A DNA stretch of 64,000 nt from Rhizophagus irregularis (lineage: Eukaryota; Glomeromycota; Glomeromycetes; Glomerales; Glomeraceae), in the NCBI RefSeq assembly GCF_026210795.1, contig NC_089429.1, positions 4,340,001 through 4,404,000 of the forward strand, given 5' to 3'. Below the pieces are notes generated by a model. It saw nothing but the letters and a program-made list of their open reading frames with translations. It ran no database searches and was not told the DNA's origin. Shown in pieces: positions 22,497-32,644 of the stretch. The position numbers were made by a program, and so were the translations under genes. Within the stretch, counting starts at the first letter, position 1. Each line of letters starts with the position of its first letter.

Positions 22497-25400
22497 TTAC
22501 CAAAAAGAAATCCTAAGTAGAGGCTGAACTGTTAAGCGGCGCCAAAAATCCAAATGCGAAATCCAAGATCCCCCATGGATTATATAAGAGGAAACCCAAG
22601 AAACCCAGGAATCCAAGGAAACTGTCGCCAAGGAAGGTGTCGAATAGTCAGAAGGAATGTTAGAAGAAGAATAAAAAAAAGTAGAAGGCCCAAGAGCTGA
22701 CGATTTTATTTTCTTTGTGATACCTTGAGCTGATTCCCAATGATGAAAAAAAATGGAACGGCACAACCAGATTTGTACATAAAGGTCAAAATGAAAGTCG
22801 TGCAAAGGTGTATCTAGGATAGACCATATGGTAAATGAAGAAAAGTAATTTCCAAGAAATGTTGTAAGGGATATCGGTATAAGTCCTCGTGCGAGTCGCA
22901 GGCAGGAAATTGAAGGAGGGTCACAATCCCAACAATTAAGAGCCATAAAATCAGCAGCAAAAGAGTCCGGTAAAGGTGATGAAGATGACGTGGAAATGAA
23001 TTTGTTAAGATAATTGGTTCGAAGAGCCAATAAAAGTATTTTAAAGGTATTTAAGGGGCTAAATTCTGGTAAGATATAAGGACAAGTCCACAAGTGGTCT
23101 AAAGTCTCAGGAGAAGAATTACATTGAGGACAAAGCCAACTCAGATTATAAAGGTGAGGCTTTCGTCTTTGAAGAGTTGTAAGCGTCGGAAGCATATCTA
23201 ATAGTAGTTTGATACGGAAACCATAAAACTCGGAGCGGCCATTCCGATGGGAGACAAAGTGCTTATTGTTAGTGAGACAAAATTTGGTACATGCCCAATC
23301 AATATCAGAAGTTGAAGAATAGGAATTAAATCTTGGTAATACAGCAAGAGTTAAAAGGCTCTTAGCGTCAAAAATATCTCTAATAAATTTCCGGATATTC
23401 ATATCCACAGGCAAAGAATTAAATTGTAGAGTGCAAAGAGCCAACAATTCCAATAATGGACGAGAAGAAAGATATGAATCCATATGAGCAGCTTTAGCTA
23501 ATGCATCCACATGATTATTTAAAGGGTCGTCAGCATGAGCAGGAACCTTAATTAAGGTGACATCCAGATTCTTTGTTGACGTAATAGCACGTATGGAGAA
23601 CCACAAAAGGTGGTTAGGTTCTTTAAGCAATTTTGGAATAAAAGGAGCATCCACATACAAAGACCATAAAGAGAGTAATTGAGCACAATCAGTGGCGACA
23701 GTAATTTTTGAATACCGAGGGAGGGAGTCCAATCCATGCAATAAAGCAAAAATTTCTGAGCGTAATGCAGAAGGAAAAATGGAAGAAATAATATTATAAT
23801 AGGATTCCAATATAAATCCATCAGGATCCATAGCGGTCCATGCATAAGCCATCGAAGATATCGGATGACTAGAAGGAGGAAGGAAGGAACCATCGATATA
23901 AAGAGTAGACACTGAAGAGGGAAGTTGGATATCAGAAATCCTAGGCATCAGTACATTCAGAGAAGGTAACCGATCTGGAGCAAAAAGATGAAACAGTAAA
24001 AGGGATTTGGCATAGCCTAACGAGGCAGAAAGTGAAACTGAACGAGTATCTGCATGTATATAAGTACGAGGTTTCGTCGGATAACGGATCAAACTTGATA
24101 AAGACACATAAGAGAAGCACTTTTCAGAAGGACATCGTTTAAGCAATGTCTTAGAGGTAGAGGATCGCGGGAGAGCAGAGGCACAACCTTGGCATGCAGT
24201 AAAATCAGAAAGCAAGTCATCGACCGAGGACGCAATCCAATGTGAAATAAGAGCTTCATTACGTGGAGCAGGATAGGTAGTAATCACACGGCCAACAAGA
24301 AAAGAGTTAGTATTACGATTAAAAGAAATAGCCCATTGAGGGTTAAACCAATAATTACGACTAATGTCTATAAAAGAAATAGAAGCTACAGTATGAGAAT
24401 TAGGAATTCTAAATTGTTGTAAAATAAAAAAGGAAGGTGAATTAGGAACAACAATAAGATTGAACAAATAGTTAAACCAAGCAGGCACAAATCCTTTGTT
24501 CGATACTCGTTTAAGAAAGCGTAAATCTTTCCATGAGAGAAGTCGAGAGCCACACGGTGTAATCAGTTGAGCAAGAAAACGAGTGCAGAAATTTTTTTGA
24601 ACATTTTTCATGGAAGTAAATAAATCTTTTGGTAAAATAGACCAGAGTGGAATCGCCGGACGTAAATCTTTCCTCGGAGGTCGGAACAATAAAGACCACG
24701 TGATATTTAATCGAGAAGAGAACAATAACGAATTGAACAAAGAATGTGTCCGCAGGGAAAGAGTATGGGACCATGGTTCCAAATCAATAGTAGAAGGACA
24801 GGCATCACAGTCCAAAAAACTTTGGAGATAAGTAATCATATAATTGGCGAAAAGTTTATATGAAGGGTGAGAAAAAATCTTCTGCCATGAAGCCACATGA
24901 GATGAAAGAAATCGACCAAATGCTTGTTGGATTGAGAACGGTAACATTGTGAAAAGCGCAGAAAGAGGAGTGACTGAAGCAAAACCAGCCTTTTGTCGAA
25001 TAAGGGAAAGCATCGGAGAAACCATGCGATTAATGGTAGATTCTGCAAATAATGTGGTTTGTAGGCGAAATTCAAGCCTCGGAAGCAGGACAACGTTATA
25101 AAGGTAGGCTATATGTTGTGCCAAAAGTTTTTTAGGACTGAGAAGAGCGGCCATGTCCTTAACCATGGAAGCGGTTTGGTTATGAACAAAGCGAGAAGAA
25201 GCCGAAAGACAGAACCAAACTCCTAGAAAACGGAAAAAAGTGGATAAAGCTAACGCTTTTAGAGTAAGAGTAGGACTTGAAATTAGAGGAGAGGGAGAAA
25301 GATCAAACACAATAGTTTGAGAAAATTGTTCAGAAGAAAGAAGAATATATTTTGCTGAATTTGCTTGAGTATTATTTAAGGTATAGAATTCAGCAGTAAT

Positions 25401-27971
25401 AGAAAGGCGATCTTCAATTCCTCGTTTAGATGAAGCAATCAAAGTAGAGTCATCCATAAATGTGATATGTGAAACAGGAAGGTTGTGTTGTTCATATTTA
25501 ATCGGAGAATAGTATAATAAAGCAGAGGATTTCAAAATAAAAGGATCACAAGCTTCTCGATTAAGCGTCGTAAGTAAAGGATCCAAATAAATCACCCATA
25601 ATAACGGGGAAATAATTTCACCCTGATCAATACCGATTCTAACTCTATATCCGGAAGTATCACCATAATGGGTAATAATTTTGTTATTGCGTCTTGTGAA
25701 AAGATTGATAATAAATTTTATCAACAGGGGCGGGATATGTAAACGGATTAAAGCCAGCTTGAGCATATTTAAATCAATTGAGTCAAAGGCCTTAAAAATG
25801 TCCTGAGAAACAATCCATAATTCTTGGTCATCAGATTTGTCGAAACGGCGTTGGTGAATAATAGCATCAAGCATTTTAATAGGAATGTCAGTGGAACCGC
25901 CTGGCAATCCAGCAAAATTACCACCTTGGAGCACTTGATTGTCAGCTAAGATTTTTGAAAGGCGAGTTGTAACGACCTTAACCACACATTTTCGTACTGT
26001 TTCCAATAGAGTGATAGGGTGCGTATTCTTCAATTGGGCGTCAAATTCATGAGGCTTTGGAATGGGATAAACAAGCGCTTCACGCCAATCAGCAGGAATA
26101 TCTCCATGAATCAGACAGGCGTTAGCTAAAATAAGGGATAAATTGAAAGCTTCGCCAGTTAAATGTTTGAGCATCTCATAAGAAATTTTGGAAGGACCAG
26201 AGGCTTTGTTATTAGGCATAGAATTGAGAATGGTCTTCCATTCATCTTCCAGAATAGGAGACATGACCGAATTATATAATGTCGAATCAATATCAGAAAG
26301 AGGAGTGTATGCTCTTTGCCAACGTGGAGGAAATGAATCCGTAGAAGAATACTGGACCAAAGGAGGAGTAACAACCGATTGGAAATGTTTAATAGCAGCT
26401 TGTTTGATATCTGAAGGATCAGTAAGCAATGTGGGTTTGGAGTCAATTACAACCAAAACTCTGTCAAGAACGATAGAACGATGTTCCACTGATAGGGCTG
26501 AAGAAATAAAGGAGCCCGGAGATGTAGAGAAATGTTCATCTCTAAGAGCAGTATAATATTCAACGGAATCCACATGATGTTGATGAAATTGCGTGGAAAG
26601 ATAAGCAGAGACCAAAGCTTTTTGTGAACGCAAAAATTTGACAAAAGTGGGAATTGGTGTTGTACTATAAGAAGGTATAGTATAATCTTTTAAAAGAGAT
26701 TTAAGGAGAGTTAATTGTGTAGGTAAAGAATTAATCATTTGTGTAATTTGAGCAGGACGACTAGACCTAGAAGTGGTCAATTTGAACAATAATCTATCCA
26801 AAAATTTGTTGATAGCAATAAGCATTGTAAGTTCCGGAGAATATTTATGGTGATGAGTATTGGATACATGTTGGAATGGTAGAGAATCAATAGCACCACC
26901 AAGAATAGAACGTTTAAGAGCATGCCAAAGTTTGTCCAATGAAAGAGCTGAAAGTGAAGATACTGAAGGGTGGTGTGTGGTCAAATATAACTCAAGACGT
27001 GAGTTTACTTCATTGGAAAATTTGTCCCAAGTATCTTCTTTCAAATTCTTGTAAAGAAAGATGGTGCGTTGTTCGCTTTTCTGCTTTAATCTAGCTTTGG
27101 ATAAAGTAGCGAAACATAAGCTAAAATCAAAGGCCGTTATAAGTACACGGTGATCAGTAAATTGATTGTTATTCAGCATAGGACAAGTTTCAACATGAGA
27201 GAAAAGGCCAGGAGCAGGAAATCCAGGGGATGACCAAATATAATCAAGTCTTGAAGAACCATTTTGATAATAAAAGGTAGGGCTAGGACCTGAAATTGAA
27301 GAGATATGGGATTGATGATCCGTAAAATATCGAGAAGAAAGTGATCGTAAAATTTTTAAATGATGTTGAGGAAGATGTGAATGTGAAATTTCATCTGCAT
27401 TAAAATTACCAAGGATAACTACATGATAGGTATTAGCGCGGGCTTTATCAAGCCATAAATTCAACTGAGCAAAAATAGTATCACGTTCTTTGTAATGAAT
27501 AGAATGATAAGGAGGAATATAAACAGAAATAATAGAAATTTTTGTTTGATGGAAAAAAAGATCTAATTTTAATAAACGACCTTTCCAAGGATCGATCTTC
27601 TGGACATGTTTATGTAAAGGATGGCGAAGCAAAAGACCAACACCATCATGTGGTCGTGAATTACAAGGGGAAGGAGCCCAATATGACTTAAAATTATATA
27701 AGGAATGTTCATTTTGATAAATAAAGTTAGCACCAGAAGAAGTAAGGCGAGTATCATTTAAGGATAAAACGCCAAAGGAGGAATGGAGAAAATAATTTAA
27801 CAAATGCAGTTGTTGAACAGGAGAACACAAACCATTGACATTGATTTGTCCAAAATTAATAAGGGGGGAAGAAGGAGAAGAGAGATTATTAGGATTATTA
27901 AAATTAGATATCGCACTATTAGGGGGGTGAAATCCCTGTGATACACCCGATATAAATTGGTGTTCAATCAT
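22497..27971 (-). CDS. LINE ORF2: endonuclease, reverse transcriptase, RNase H
   Basis: 1824 residues from ATG at 27971, chosen because it overlaps the ORF1 stop as ATGATTGA; the frame is open further upstream, but inside ORF1. The apurinic-type endonuclease is N-terminal (FGQINVNGL, VVILGNFNADE, FTDHRVLI). Reverse transcriptase follows (HPITLLETVRKCVVK, SQDIFKAFDS, catalytic FMDD near 25450-25461, about residue 838). RNase H comes next (LYIDGSF near 23905, LRSEIFALLHGL, VATDCAQLL: Asp, Glu and Asp kept), then a CCHC motif (CPQCNSSPETLDHLWTC, about residue 1613). The protein nicks target DNA and primes reverse transcription there. The overlap suggests translation by termination-reinitiation or -1 frameshift. 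Intact. Confidence 0.93.
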   Translation of the reverse strand: MIEHQFISGVSQGFHPPNSAISNFNNPNNLSSPSSPLINFGQINVNGLCSPVQQLHLLNYFLHSSFGVLSLNDTRLTSSGANFIYQNEHSLYNFKSYWAPSPCNSRPHDGVGLLLRHPLHKHVQKIDPWKGRLLKLDLFFHQTKISIISVYIPPYHSIHYKERDTIFAQLNLWLDKARANTYHVVILGNFNADEISHSHLPQHHLKILRSLSSRYFTDHQSHISSISGPSPTFYYQNGSSRLDYIWSSPGFPAPGLFSHVETCPMLNNNQFTDHRVLITAFDFSLCFATLSKARLKQKSEQRTIFLYKNLKEDTWDKFSNEVNSRLELYLTTHHPSVSSLSALSLDKLWHALKRSILGGAIDSLPFQHVSNTHHHKYSPELTMLIAINKFLDRLLFKLTTSRSSRPAQITQMINSLPTQLTLLKSLLKDYTIPSYSTTPIPTFVKFLRSQKALVSAYLSTQFHQHHVDSVEYYTALRDEHFSTSPGSFISSALSVEHRSIVLDRVLVVIDSKPTLLTDPSDIKQAAIKHFQSVVTPPLVQYSSTDSFPPRWQRAYTPLSDIDSTLYNSVMSPILEDEWKTILNSMPNNKASGPSKISYEMLKHLTGEAFNLSLILANACLIHGDIPADWREALVYPIPKPHEFDAQLKNTHPITLLETVRKCVVKVVTTRLSKILADNQVLQGGNFAGLPGGSTDIPIKMLDAIIHQRRFDKSDDQELWIVSQDIFKAFDSIDLNMLKLALIRLHIPPLLIKFIINLFTRRNNKIITHYGDTSGYRVRIGIDQGEIISPLLWVIYLDPLLTTLNREACDPFILKSSALLYYSPIKYEQHNLPVSHITFMDDSTLIASSKRGIEDRLSITAEFYTLNNTQANSAKYILLSSEQFSQTIVFDLSPSPLISSPTLTLKALALSTFFRFLGVWFCLSASSRFVHNQTASMVKDMAALLSPKKLLAQHIAYLYNVVLLPRLEFRLQTTLFAESTINRMVSPMLSLIRQKAGFASVTPLSALFTMLPFSIQQAFGRFLSSHVASWQKIFSHPSYKLFANYMITYLQSFLDCDACPSTIDLEPWSHTLSLRTHSLFNSLLFSSRLNITWSLLFRPPRKDLRPAIPLWSILPKDLFTSMKNVQKNFCTRFLAQLITPCGSRLLSWKDLRFLKRVSNKGFVPAWFNYLFNLIVVPNSPSFFILQQFRIPNSHTVASISFIDISRNYWFNPQWAISFNRNTNSFLVGRVITTYPAPRNEALISHWIASSVDDLLSDFTACQGCASALPRSSTSKTLLKRCPSEKCFSYVSLSSLIRYPTKPRTYIHADTRSVSLSASLGYAKSLLLFHLFAPDRLPSLNVLMPRISDIQLPSSVSTLYIDGSFLPPSSHPISSMAYAWTAMDPDGFILESYYNIISSIFPSALRSEIFALLHGLDSLPRYSKITVATDCAQLLSLWSLYVDAPFIPKLLKEPNHLLWFSIRAITSTKNLDVTLIKVPAHADDPLNNHVDALAKAAHMDSYLSSRPLLELLALCTLQFNSLPVDMNIRKFIRDIFDAKSLLTLAVLPRFNSYSSTSDIDWACTKFCLTNNKHFVSHRNGRSEFYGFRIKLLLDMLPTLTTLQRRKPHLYNLSWLCPQCNSSPETLDHLWTCPYILPEFSPLNTFKILLLALRTNYLNKFISTSSSSPLPDSFAADFMALNCWDCDPPSISCLRLARGLIPISLTTFLGNYFSSFTIWSILDTPLHDFHFDLYVQIWLCRSIFFHHWESAQGITKKIKSSALGPSTFFYSSSNIPSDYSTPSLATVSLDSWVSWVSSYIIHGGSWISHLDFWRRLTVQPLLRISFW

Positions 27972-30087
27972 TGGAAGGGGAGGGTTTTGAAGGAGAGAAG
28001 GAGTCCAATTTTTCCATAATTGAACCAAGTTGGGCAGAAAGGTTCTTTTGTGTATTAGTAACATTAAAGATTTCTGTTTGTAGACGGGAAGAATTAGCAT
28101 CAGGGGCAATAATAGTAGGTCGAGAATTAGGTAACGGAACATGTCGTCTCGATAGGACAGAGTTAGGATCCAAAGTTGAAAAGGAAGCATCTGGAGAAGT
28201 GCCCATAAGAGAAGGTGAAGTATGAGGAGGAAGATTGAATCCAGAATTCGTGTCATTGGCTTGGATATCATCCCATCCATTATCATAAGAATGGTTATCG
28301 TGATCATTATGAGGTGGGTACAAATCTGAATCACCCGGATTATTGTTATCATAATTCATCATTGATTCGAGTTCAGATATTCTATAATCATGATTTGTAA
28401 TAGTATCCTGCATCCAGGAAACAGTTGCATCGAGAGATTTAAGGGTAGTAGCAATCTCTTTGATCTGCGCCTTTAATTCATCAATAACATGTTGAGGAAG
28501 TACATGAGCAGGGCTGTCAGATGGCGAAGTAGGTGTAGAACTGATAGAATGAGGTTGGTCTGGAGATTGAGTAGGACCGGAGGAATTACCATTGTTCCGG
28601 GGGTTGTTATTATTGTTGGACCAGTTACTGCTTCGAGAAGTATTAGGACAGGAAGTGTTAGTGTTATTGTTGTTGTTGTTATTGTTGTTGGAACGGGGTG
28701 AAGAGGAATTGTTATTGCTGGATCTAGAATTGGATCGCGATCGTGAATGGGAGGTGGAATTGTCACGTGATTGACGCGAATCCTGACGTCCACGTCTAGG
28801 GCCAGCATTAAAGCGAGAATAAAGTTTGTTAAGGCGATCGTCTACTTTCCGTGTGGTATGAGGATTACACACAGAAGGTGAACAACCAGGACGCCCACAA
28901 ACATGGCATAAAATTTGTGCTTCATTAGGAGGGTGCCAAGTTAATCCTTTGCCGCGGAAAGCCACGGTCATTTCTTTGGCAGCTTCAAGAGATTCGAACG
29001 AGGAGAAATTCAAATATACATAGGGTTTAGGTTTGTAGGAATTAATAGATAGAGGAATGTTAAGGGCCTTAGCATTAACTTGAGTAGCAATTTCAAGCAG
29101 ATCAGCTTCTTTAATATTCTTTGGAATGCCGGCAAGAATAGCGACATGTTTTCTGCGGCTATCGCGTTGGGATTTCAAAAAGGATGCCGGGCAGACACGT
29201 AAAGAGTTACCAAGGCAAATGATCGCCCAAATATCATTAAATTGGGTAATTGCATCCGCGGAGGAAAACTGTATATGTCCATTATAATAATGCTTCCTAG
29301 GAGTAAGTTTGCACTTAATTACAGTGCCATATCGGGAAAATGCTTGGCGGACTTGAGTCTCATTTAGGAAAAGAGGGATATCAGTGACAAACAAAGACTT
29401 CGCTTCGTCGCTGAGTTTGGCATCTGCAGGGGAATAATGGGTGAAGACTAAATTGAGAAGATCAGCACGTGGAGAGGTGACACAATCGGTAAAATCCTGT
29501 TGATCATTAAAGAAGACAAGGATCTTTTTGTTATCTCCTGAGCCATCGCAGCGTGCGCGGGCACCATAGGAAGGATATCGGGAGAGTGAACAATCCACTT
29601 CGTCACACATGGAGCGATTAGTGGTGAATTTAGTTTTGAACGCGTCAGGCGCGTCACGTAGGTAGGCCGCAGCATGATAGCGAGAAGGTGCGGATTTGAT
29701 AGCAGCAGCATTACCATCGGGAGATGGTCGTCGTTCTGGGATATCGAAAGCAACAGCTTTGCCTTTGCCGCCGGTGTTAGAGGGAGCATGAATAGAAGCG
29801 TCAACAGTTTCAACAGGAGTAGTAGTATTAAGAGGAGGGATGATCACTTGGACTTTGTTGACAGGGAGACCAGAAGGAACAGTAGAAGTAAGGGTGGGAG
29901 CAGGAGCTGGGGGCGAAGTTATATCAACATTCATCGCGTCATCAGAGACAGTACGTGTATGTTTATTAGGTGCGCCAGCAGTACTAGTGGGAGATAAAGG
30001 TCGATCTCCAGAGGGAGTAGAAACAACATGACGTGGTGGCAGCGGGATATCCGGGTTAATAACAGAAGGAGCTGGAGGTGTAGTCAT
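27964..30087 (-). CDS. LINE ORF1 protein (RRM and zinc-knuckle nucleic-acid-binding)
   Basis: 707 residues. A Pro/Ser/Thr-rich N terminus (to about residue 130) is followed by two RRM-like folds: about residues 225-305 (SLFVTDIPLFLNETQV, GHIQFSSADA) and 320-390 (KHVAILAGIPKNIKEADLL, YVYLNFSSFESLEAAK). A CCHC-type zinc knuckle (CHVCGRPGCSPSVC, about 400) comes next, then Ser/Arg- and Asn-rich low complexity (430-530) and a C-terminal coiled-coil-like segment (VLPQHVIDELKAQIKEIATT). ORF1 proteins of this kind coat the LINE RNA and act as nucleic-acid chaperones. The stop overlaps the ORF2 start in the -1 frame (ATGATTGA). No internal stop. Confidence 0.9.
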   Translation of the reverse strand: MTTPPAPSVINPDIPLPPRHVVSTPSGDRPLSPTSTAGAPNKHTRTVSDDAMNVDITSPPAPAPTLTSTVPSGLPVNKVQVIIPPLNTTTPVETVDASIHAPSNTGGKGKAVAFDIPERRPSPDGNAAAIKSAPSRYHAAAYLRDAPDAFKTKFTTNRSMCDEVDCSLSRYPSYGARARCDGSGDNKKILVFFNDQQDFTDCVTSPRADLLNLVFTHYSPADAKLSDEAKSLFVTDIPLFLNETQVRQAFSRYGTVIKCKLTPRKHYYNGHIQFSSADAITQFNDIWAIICLGNSLRVCPASFLKSQRDSRRKHVAILAGIPKNIKEADLLEIATQVNAKALNIPLSINSYKPKPYVYLNFSSFESLEAAKEMTVAFRGKGLTWHPPNEAQILCHVCGRPGCSPSVCNPHTTRKVDDRLNKLYSRFNAGPRRGRQDSRQSRDNSTSHSRSRSNSRSSNNNSSSPRSNNNNNNNNNTNTSCPNTSRSSNWSNNNNNPRNNGNSSGPTQSPDQPHSISSTPTSPSDSPAHVLPQHVIDELKAQIKEIATTLKSLDATVSWMQDTITNHDYRISELESMMNYDNNNPGDSDLYPPHNDHDNHSYDNGWDDIQANDTNSGFNLPPHTSPSLMGTSPDASFSTLDPNSVLSRRHVPLPNSRPTIIAPDANSSRLQTEIFNVTNTQKNLSAQLGSIMEKLDSFSPSKPSPSND

Positions 30088-30359
30088 AGTTTAGAGCTCA
30101 GTAAAGAGGAAAGCAACTGGGAAAATATTAGTATTTAGAACGAGCACTTAGAAATTTTCGAATGAAAATTTCAAAAATAATTTTTATTGGTATTTTCAAA
30201 AATTCAGGAAAGAGTTATATTTGGTGATTATAAAGAGATGTGACTATATAAAAAATTTCTTATATTTGTATATCATAATTCCGGCCAAAAATTAACATAA
30301 TTTTAGCCGAATTATACTTAAAACTTTATTGTATTGTAACTTCGCCAATATTAATTGTA

Positions 30360-30925
30360 GAGAGATGATCTTACCGCCATTCGATTCGTATTGATGAGAC
30401 GGTTCTAATGGTTAAAATATGTCGAAATCAAATCACTAGATTAATTTCTGAAATTAAAAAAATATTAATGGTTTTTGTGTAATAACTCTGCCAATATTGA
30501 TCCTAGAAAGACGATCTTACTACCATTCGATTCGTCTTGATGAGACGAATCTAAGGGTATAAAATACATCGAAATCCAATCACTAAATCAATTTCTGAAA
30601 TTAAAAAATATTAAATGGTTTTTAAGTAATAACTCCGTCAATATTGATCACAGAGAGATGAGCTTACCACCATTCGATTCGTCTCGATGAGGCGATTCCA
30701 ACGAGCTATAAATCGTCTTTTTACAATCACTAGGTACCGAGAAATCTAGCAAAATGTTAAATGGCACAGTAAACGTAAATCAAGAAATATTATAATGCTG
30801 ATGTTTAACATTTTGTTAAATAACTCGTCAGCCAGTGATTGTAAAAGGATAAAACTACCACCATTCGATTCGTCTCAGTGAGACGATTCTAACAAGCTAT
30901 GATACATCTTTGTACGATTATTAGA
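30360..30925. repeat. About 150-bp tandem repeat carrying a conserved hairpin cassette (4 units)
   Basis: Four units each hold the sequence ACCRCCATTCGATTCGTCT then YGATGAGACGATTCTAAYG, in which GATTCGTCT and AGACGATTC pair. Centres are near 30390, 30530, 30680 and 30870. Between them are ATCGAAATCAAATCACTAGA and TAATAACTCYGYCAATATTG. The same cassette recurs at 43825-43860 and 43978-44020 in a different element type. Confidence 0.8.
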
Positions 30926-31137
30926 TGCCAAGTTATTTAATATATTCTTTATATAACTGTGATTATAAACAGTTCTTTTTAATATAAGATTTTTGAGGAT
31001 AGGTGTGATAGTGACTATAGATAGATTGTGACTATATAGGATAGATTTTAATAATAAAGTGTTTTGAACATTCAACTGGTGTGACTATATAGTAGAATGT
31101 GACTATAACGGGAGTAACTATAGAGGGAGTTGACTGT

Positions 31138-31255
31138 ACTTCGATATTTATTATACTTCGATATTTATTATACTTTGATATTTATACTTTGATATTTATA
31201 CTTTGATATTTATACTTCGATATTTATACTTCGATATTTATACTTCGATATATCA
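31138..31255. repeat. 14-17-bp tandem repeat
   Basis: Head-to-tail copies of TACTTCGATATTTAT (some with an extra TAT, some CTTTGATA) directly after the right end of the pogo-like element, inside the intron of copy 2. Replication slippage is the likely origin. Confidence 0.85.
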
Positions 31256-31639
31256 CTCTTGTTCCTTTCTTTATTTTGTATTTATTTTATTTATATTGTC
31301 TTTTTTAGCTAAAAAATTTACTTCGAAACGTCATTGACTCACATTCGGCAGATATTCAAATGGCAAAATTATAACAACTTCGCCAGTATGATGATGAAGT
31401 TCAACACTTCGACCGAATGCATCCTGAAGATGCTCCACAATGGTCATATGTTGAGCAAGAGGATTTTATATATGATACGGAAATCGATAGTAGAAGTGGT
31501 TTCGACAAAGATAAAGACTATGGTGAAGAAACGGAAGAGGTGTTAATCGATAGTCAAAAAAGTGCAGCCGGTGATGATTTAGCTGAATGAAGTGGAACTA
31601 TCGATTACATTTATTTTAAATTTTTTTTTTCATGTATTA

Positions 31640-31964
31640 TTCGTAAATATTTTTGATAATTAATATATAACGATAATAAATTTAAATCAAATTTTCTATA
31701 TATAATAATTTTCCGAATTTAGTATGATTTAGTTCTGATTTATGTCTGATTTAAGTTTCGAAGTACATCTGATTGACTGTCCGAATTTAGTATGATTTAG
31801 TTCTGATTTATGTCCGATTTAAGTTCTGAAGTACATCTGATTGGCAGTCAATCAGATAACAATCGGAATATATTTTTTTTGTAAAAATCGGACATATTTC
31901 AGCTGTAATTTGACCTAAAATCAGATATCCGATTTTTAGCTGATTTGCCTTATTTCGACTAGTG
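31640..31964. mobile_element. CACTA-type right terminus downstream of copy 2
   Basis: After the copy-2 stop, two direct repeats of about 68 bp (CCGAATTTAGTATGATTTAG, GTACATCTGATTG; 31724-31850) precede ATCCGATTTTTAGCTGATTT and the terminal TATTTCGACTAGTG at 31964. The layout (gene, subterminal repeats, terminus) matches 3081-6093. The left partner is not recognised, because the region before 20100 is occupied by the Ty3 element. Confidence 0.65.
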
Positions 31965-32644
31965 GCAAATCCCGAAGTTCCTCTTCTATGAATTTTTAGC
32001 CACCATATATATAGCTTGACCAAATCGAATACCAGCTACAACTACTGTATTTCTAGCATTAGCATTTGGTGCATTTACAGGAGCATTAGTAGAACAGCCA
32101 CCTGCTATACGCCAGTCTTCATTCCAAGCATCTTCTACAGCTCTTAACTTGACTATTGCATTTCCTGGTTGGCCAACAGCCTCATTTAATGCATTAACTC
32201 CTATTTGTACTGCAGTTCGCCCATTTACTGCAACTAAGTTAGCCTGCCCTGTATTATCGAGTAAGTTAGTTAGCTTCCAATTCTGCTTTGTAGTAATCTC
32301 ATCATCGAACCATTCTAAAGTCCTTCCTCTCATATATACAGGCTCTTAAATGTCCTATTGCATTATCTCTTCCTATTGGAGGACCTGCTGCATTATCATT
32401 TAGATCTATTTCTCGATTCTGCAAGTCTAGTCTAAGTTATGCAAGAAAGTCTGGGATACTATCATCCCAGTCAAAATATGGATGAGGTATTCCTGCCATG
32501 TTTACTTGATTAGGTGGATTATTCTGAAACGCCAAAATTTGTCTCTGTAAATTTAAATTATTCTGGCGCTCTGCTTAGGTCTTATTTTCCATTTCTCGTA
32601 TCGTTCATAGAGCCTGTCTCGATTAACTTCTAACAGACCTATAT

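Larger units (their letters stand above)
22233..30216 (-). mobile_element. Tad/I-like LINE retrotransposon, apparently intact, 15-bp TSD
   Basis: Flanked by the 15-bp direct repeat ATATTTGGTGATTAT at 22218-22232 and 30217-30231. On the minus strand it has a 5' UTR of about 130 bp, ORF1 (30087-27964), ORF2 (27971-22497) and a 3' UTR of about 260 bp with no long poly(A) tail. Both ORFs are uninterrupted, unlike every other transposon gene here. GC content is visibly higher than in the surroundings, so this looks like the youngest insertion in the window. Confidence 0.9.
22178..31136. mobile_element. Pogo/Tc1-like TA-flanked non-autonomous element (hosts the LINE)
   Basis: Left end CAGTCAACTCTCTTTATAGT and right end (reverse complement) CAGTCAACTCCCTCTATAGT, flanked by TA at 22176-22177 and 31137-31138. 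CAGT ends and a TA duplication fit the pogo/Tc1-mariner superfamily. Without the LINE it would be about 0.96 kb and non-coding. It sits just after YDYSWRSQE of the copy-2 gene, within what looks like an intron. Its right part holds four hairpin-bearing tandem units (30360-30920). Confidence 0.85.
20103..31590 (+). pseudogene. Repeat-rich CACTA-associated gene, copy 2 (split by nested elements)
   Basis: Function unknown; homologous in module order to the gene at 3081-5495. It starts MSNTLRNQKKNKK at 20103, then a TAA at about 20194 in the same frame. 25-residue repeats follow (NINKSSSNIQQAVEGTATP, two copies and a variant, 20239-20560). Then a hAT MITE, KERYKNL pieces, a coiled coil (LREDNEFLAGVNAEF, EEVNELKMKLEQYQIRL, 21270-21545) and module MKMILKTIK...PELQRAM...LTNWLSALHKS (21630-21830). 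Next is FYHSPEISESDEENP...YDYSWRSQE (21975-22169). The intron after it received a pogo-like element and the LINE. The last exon (31308-31590) reads LKNLLRNVIDSHSAD, RMHPEDAPQWSYVEQEDF, ending DDLAE. Stops near 20194, in AN*FYHS and MAKL*QLR make it a pseudogene. Pairing with a terminus at 31964 like that of copy 1 suggests it travels with that element. Confidence 0.65.

Noticed and set aside
24511-24831. Several antisense or out-of-frame open frames within the LINE
   Set aside because: They are shadows of the 1824-codon ORF2 and share none of its motifs.
30380-30900. Hammerhead-type ribozyme in the GATGAGACGA hairpin cassette
   Set aside because: The required CUGAUGA...GAAA core and three-way junction could not be assembled from the repeated sequence.
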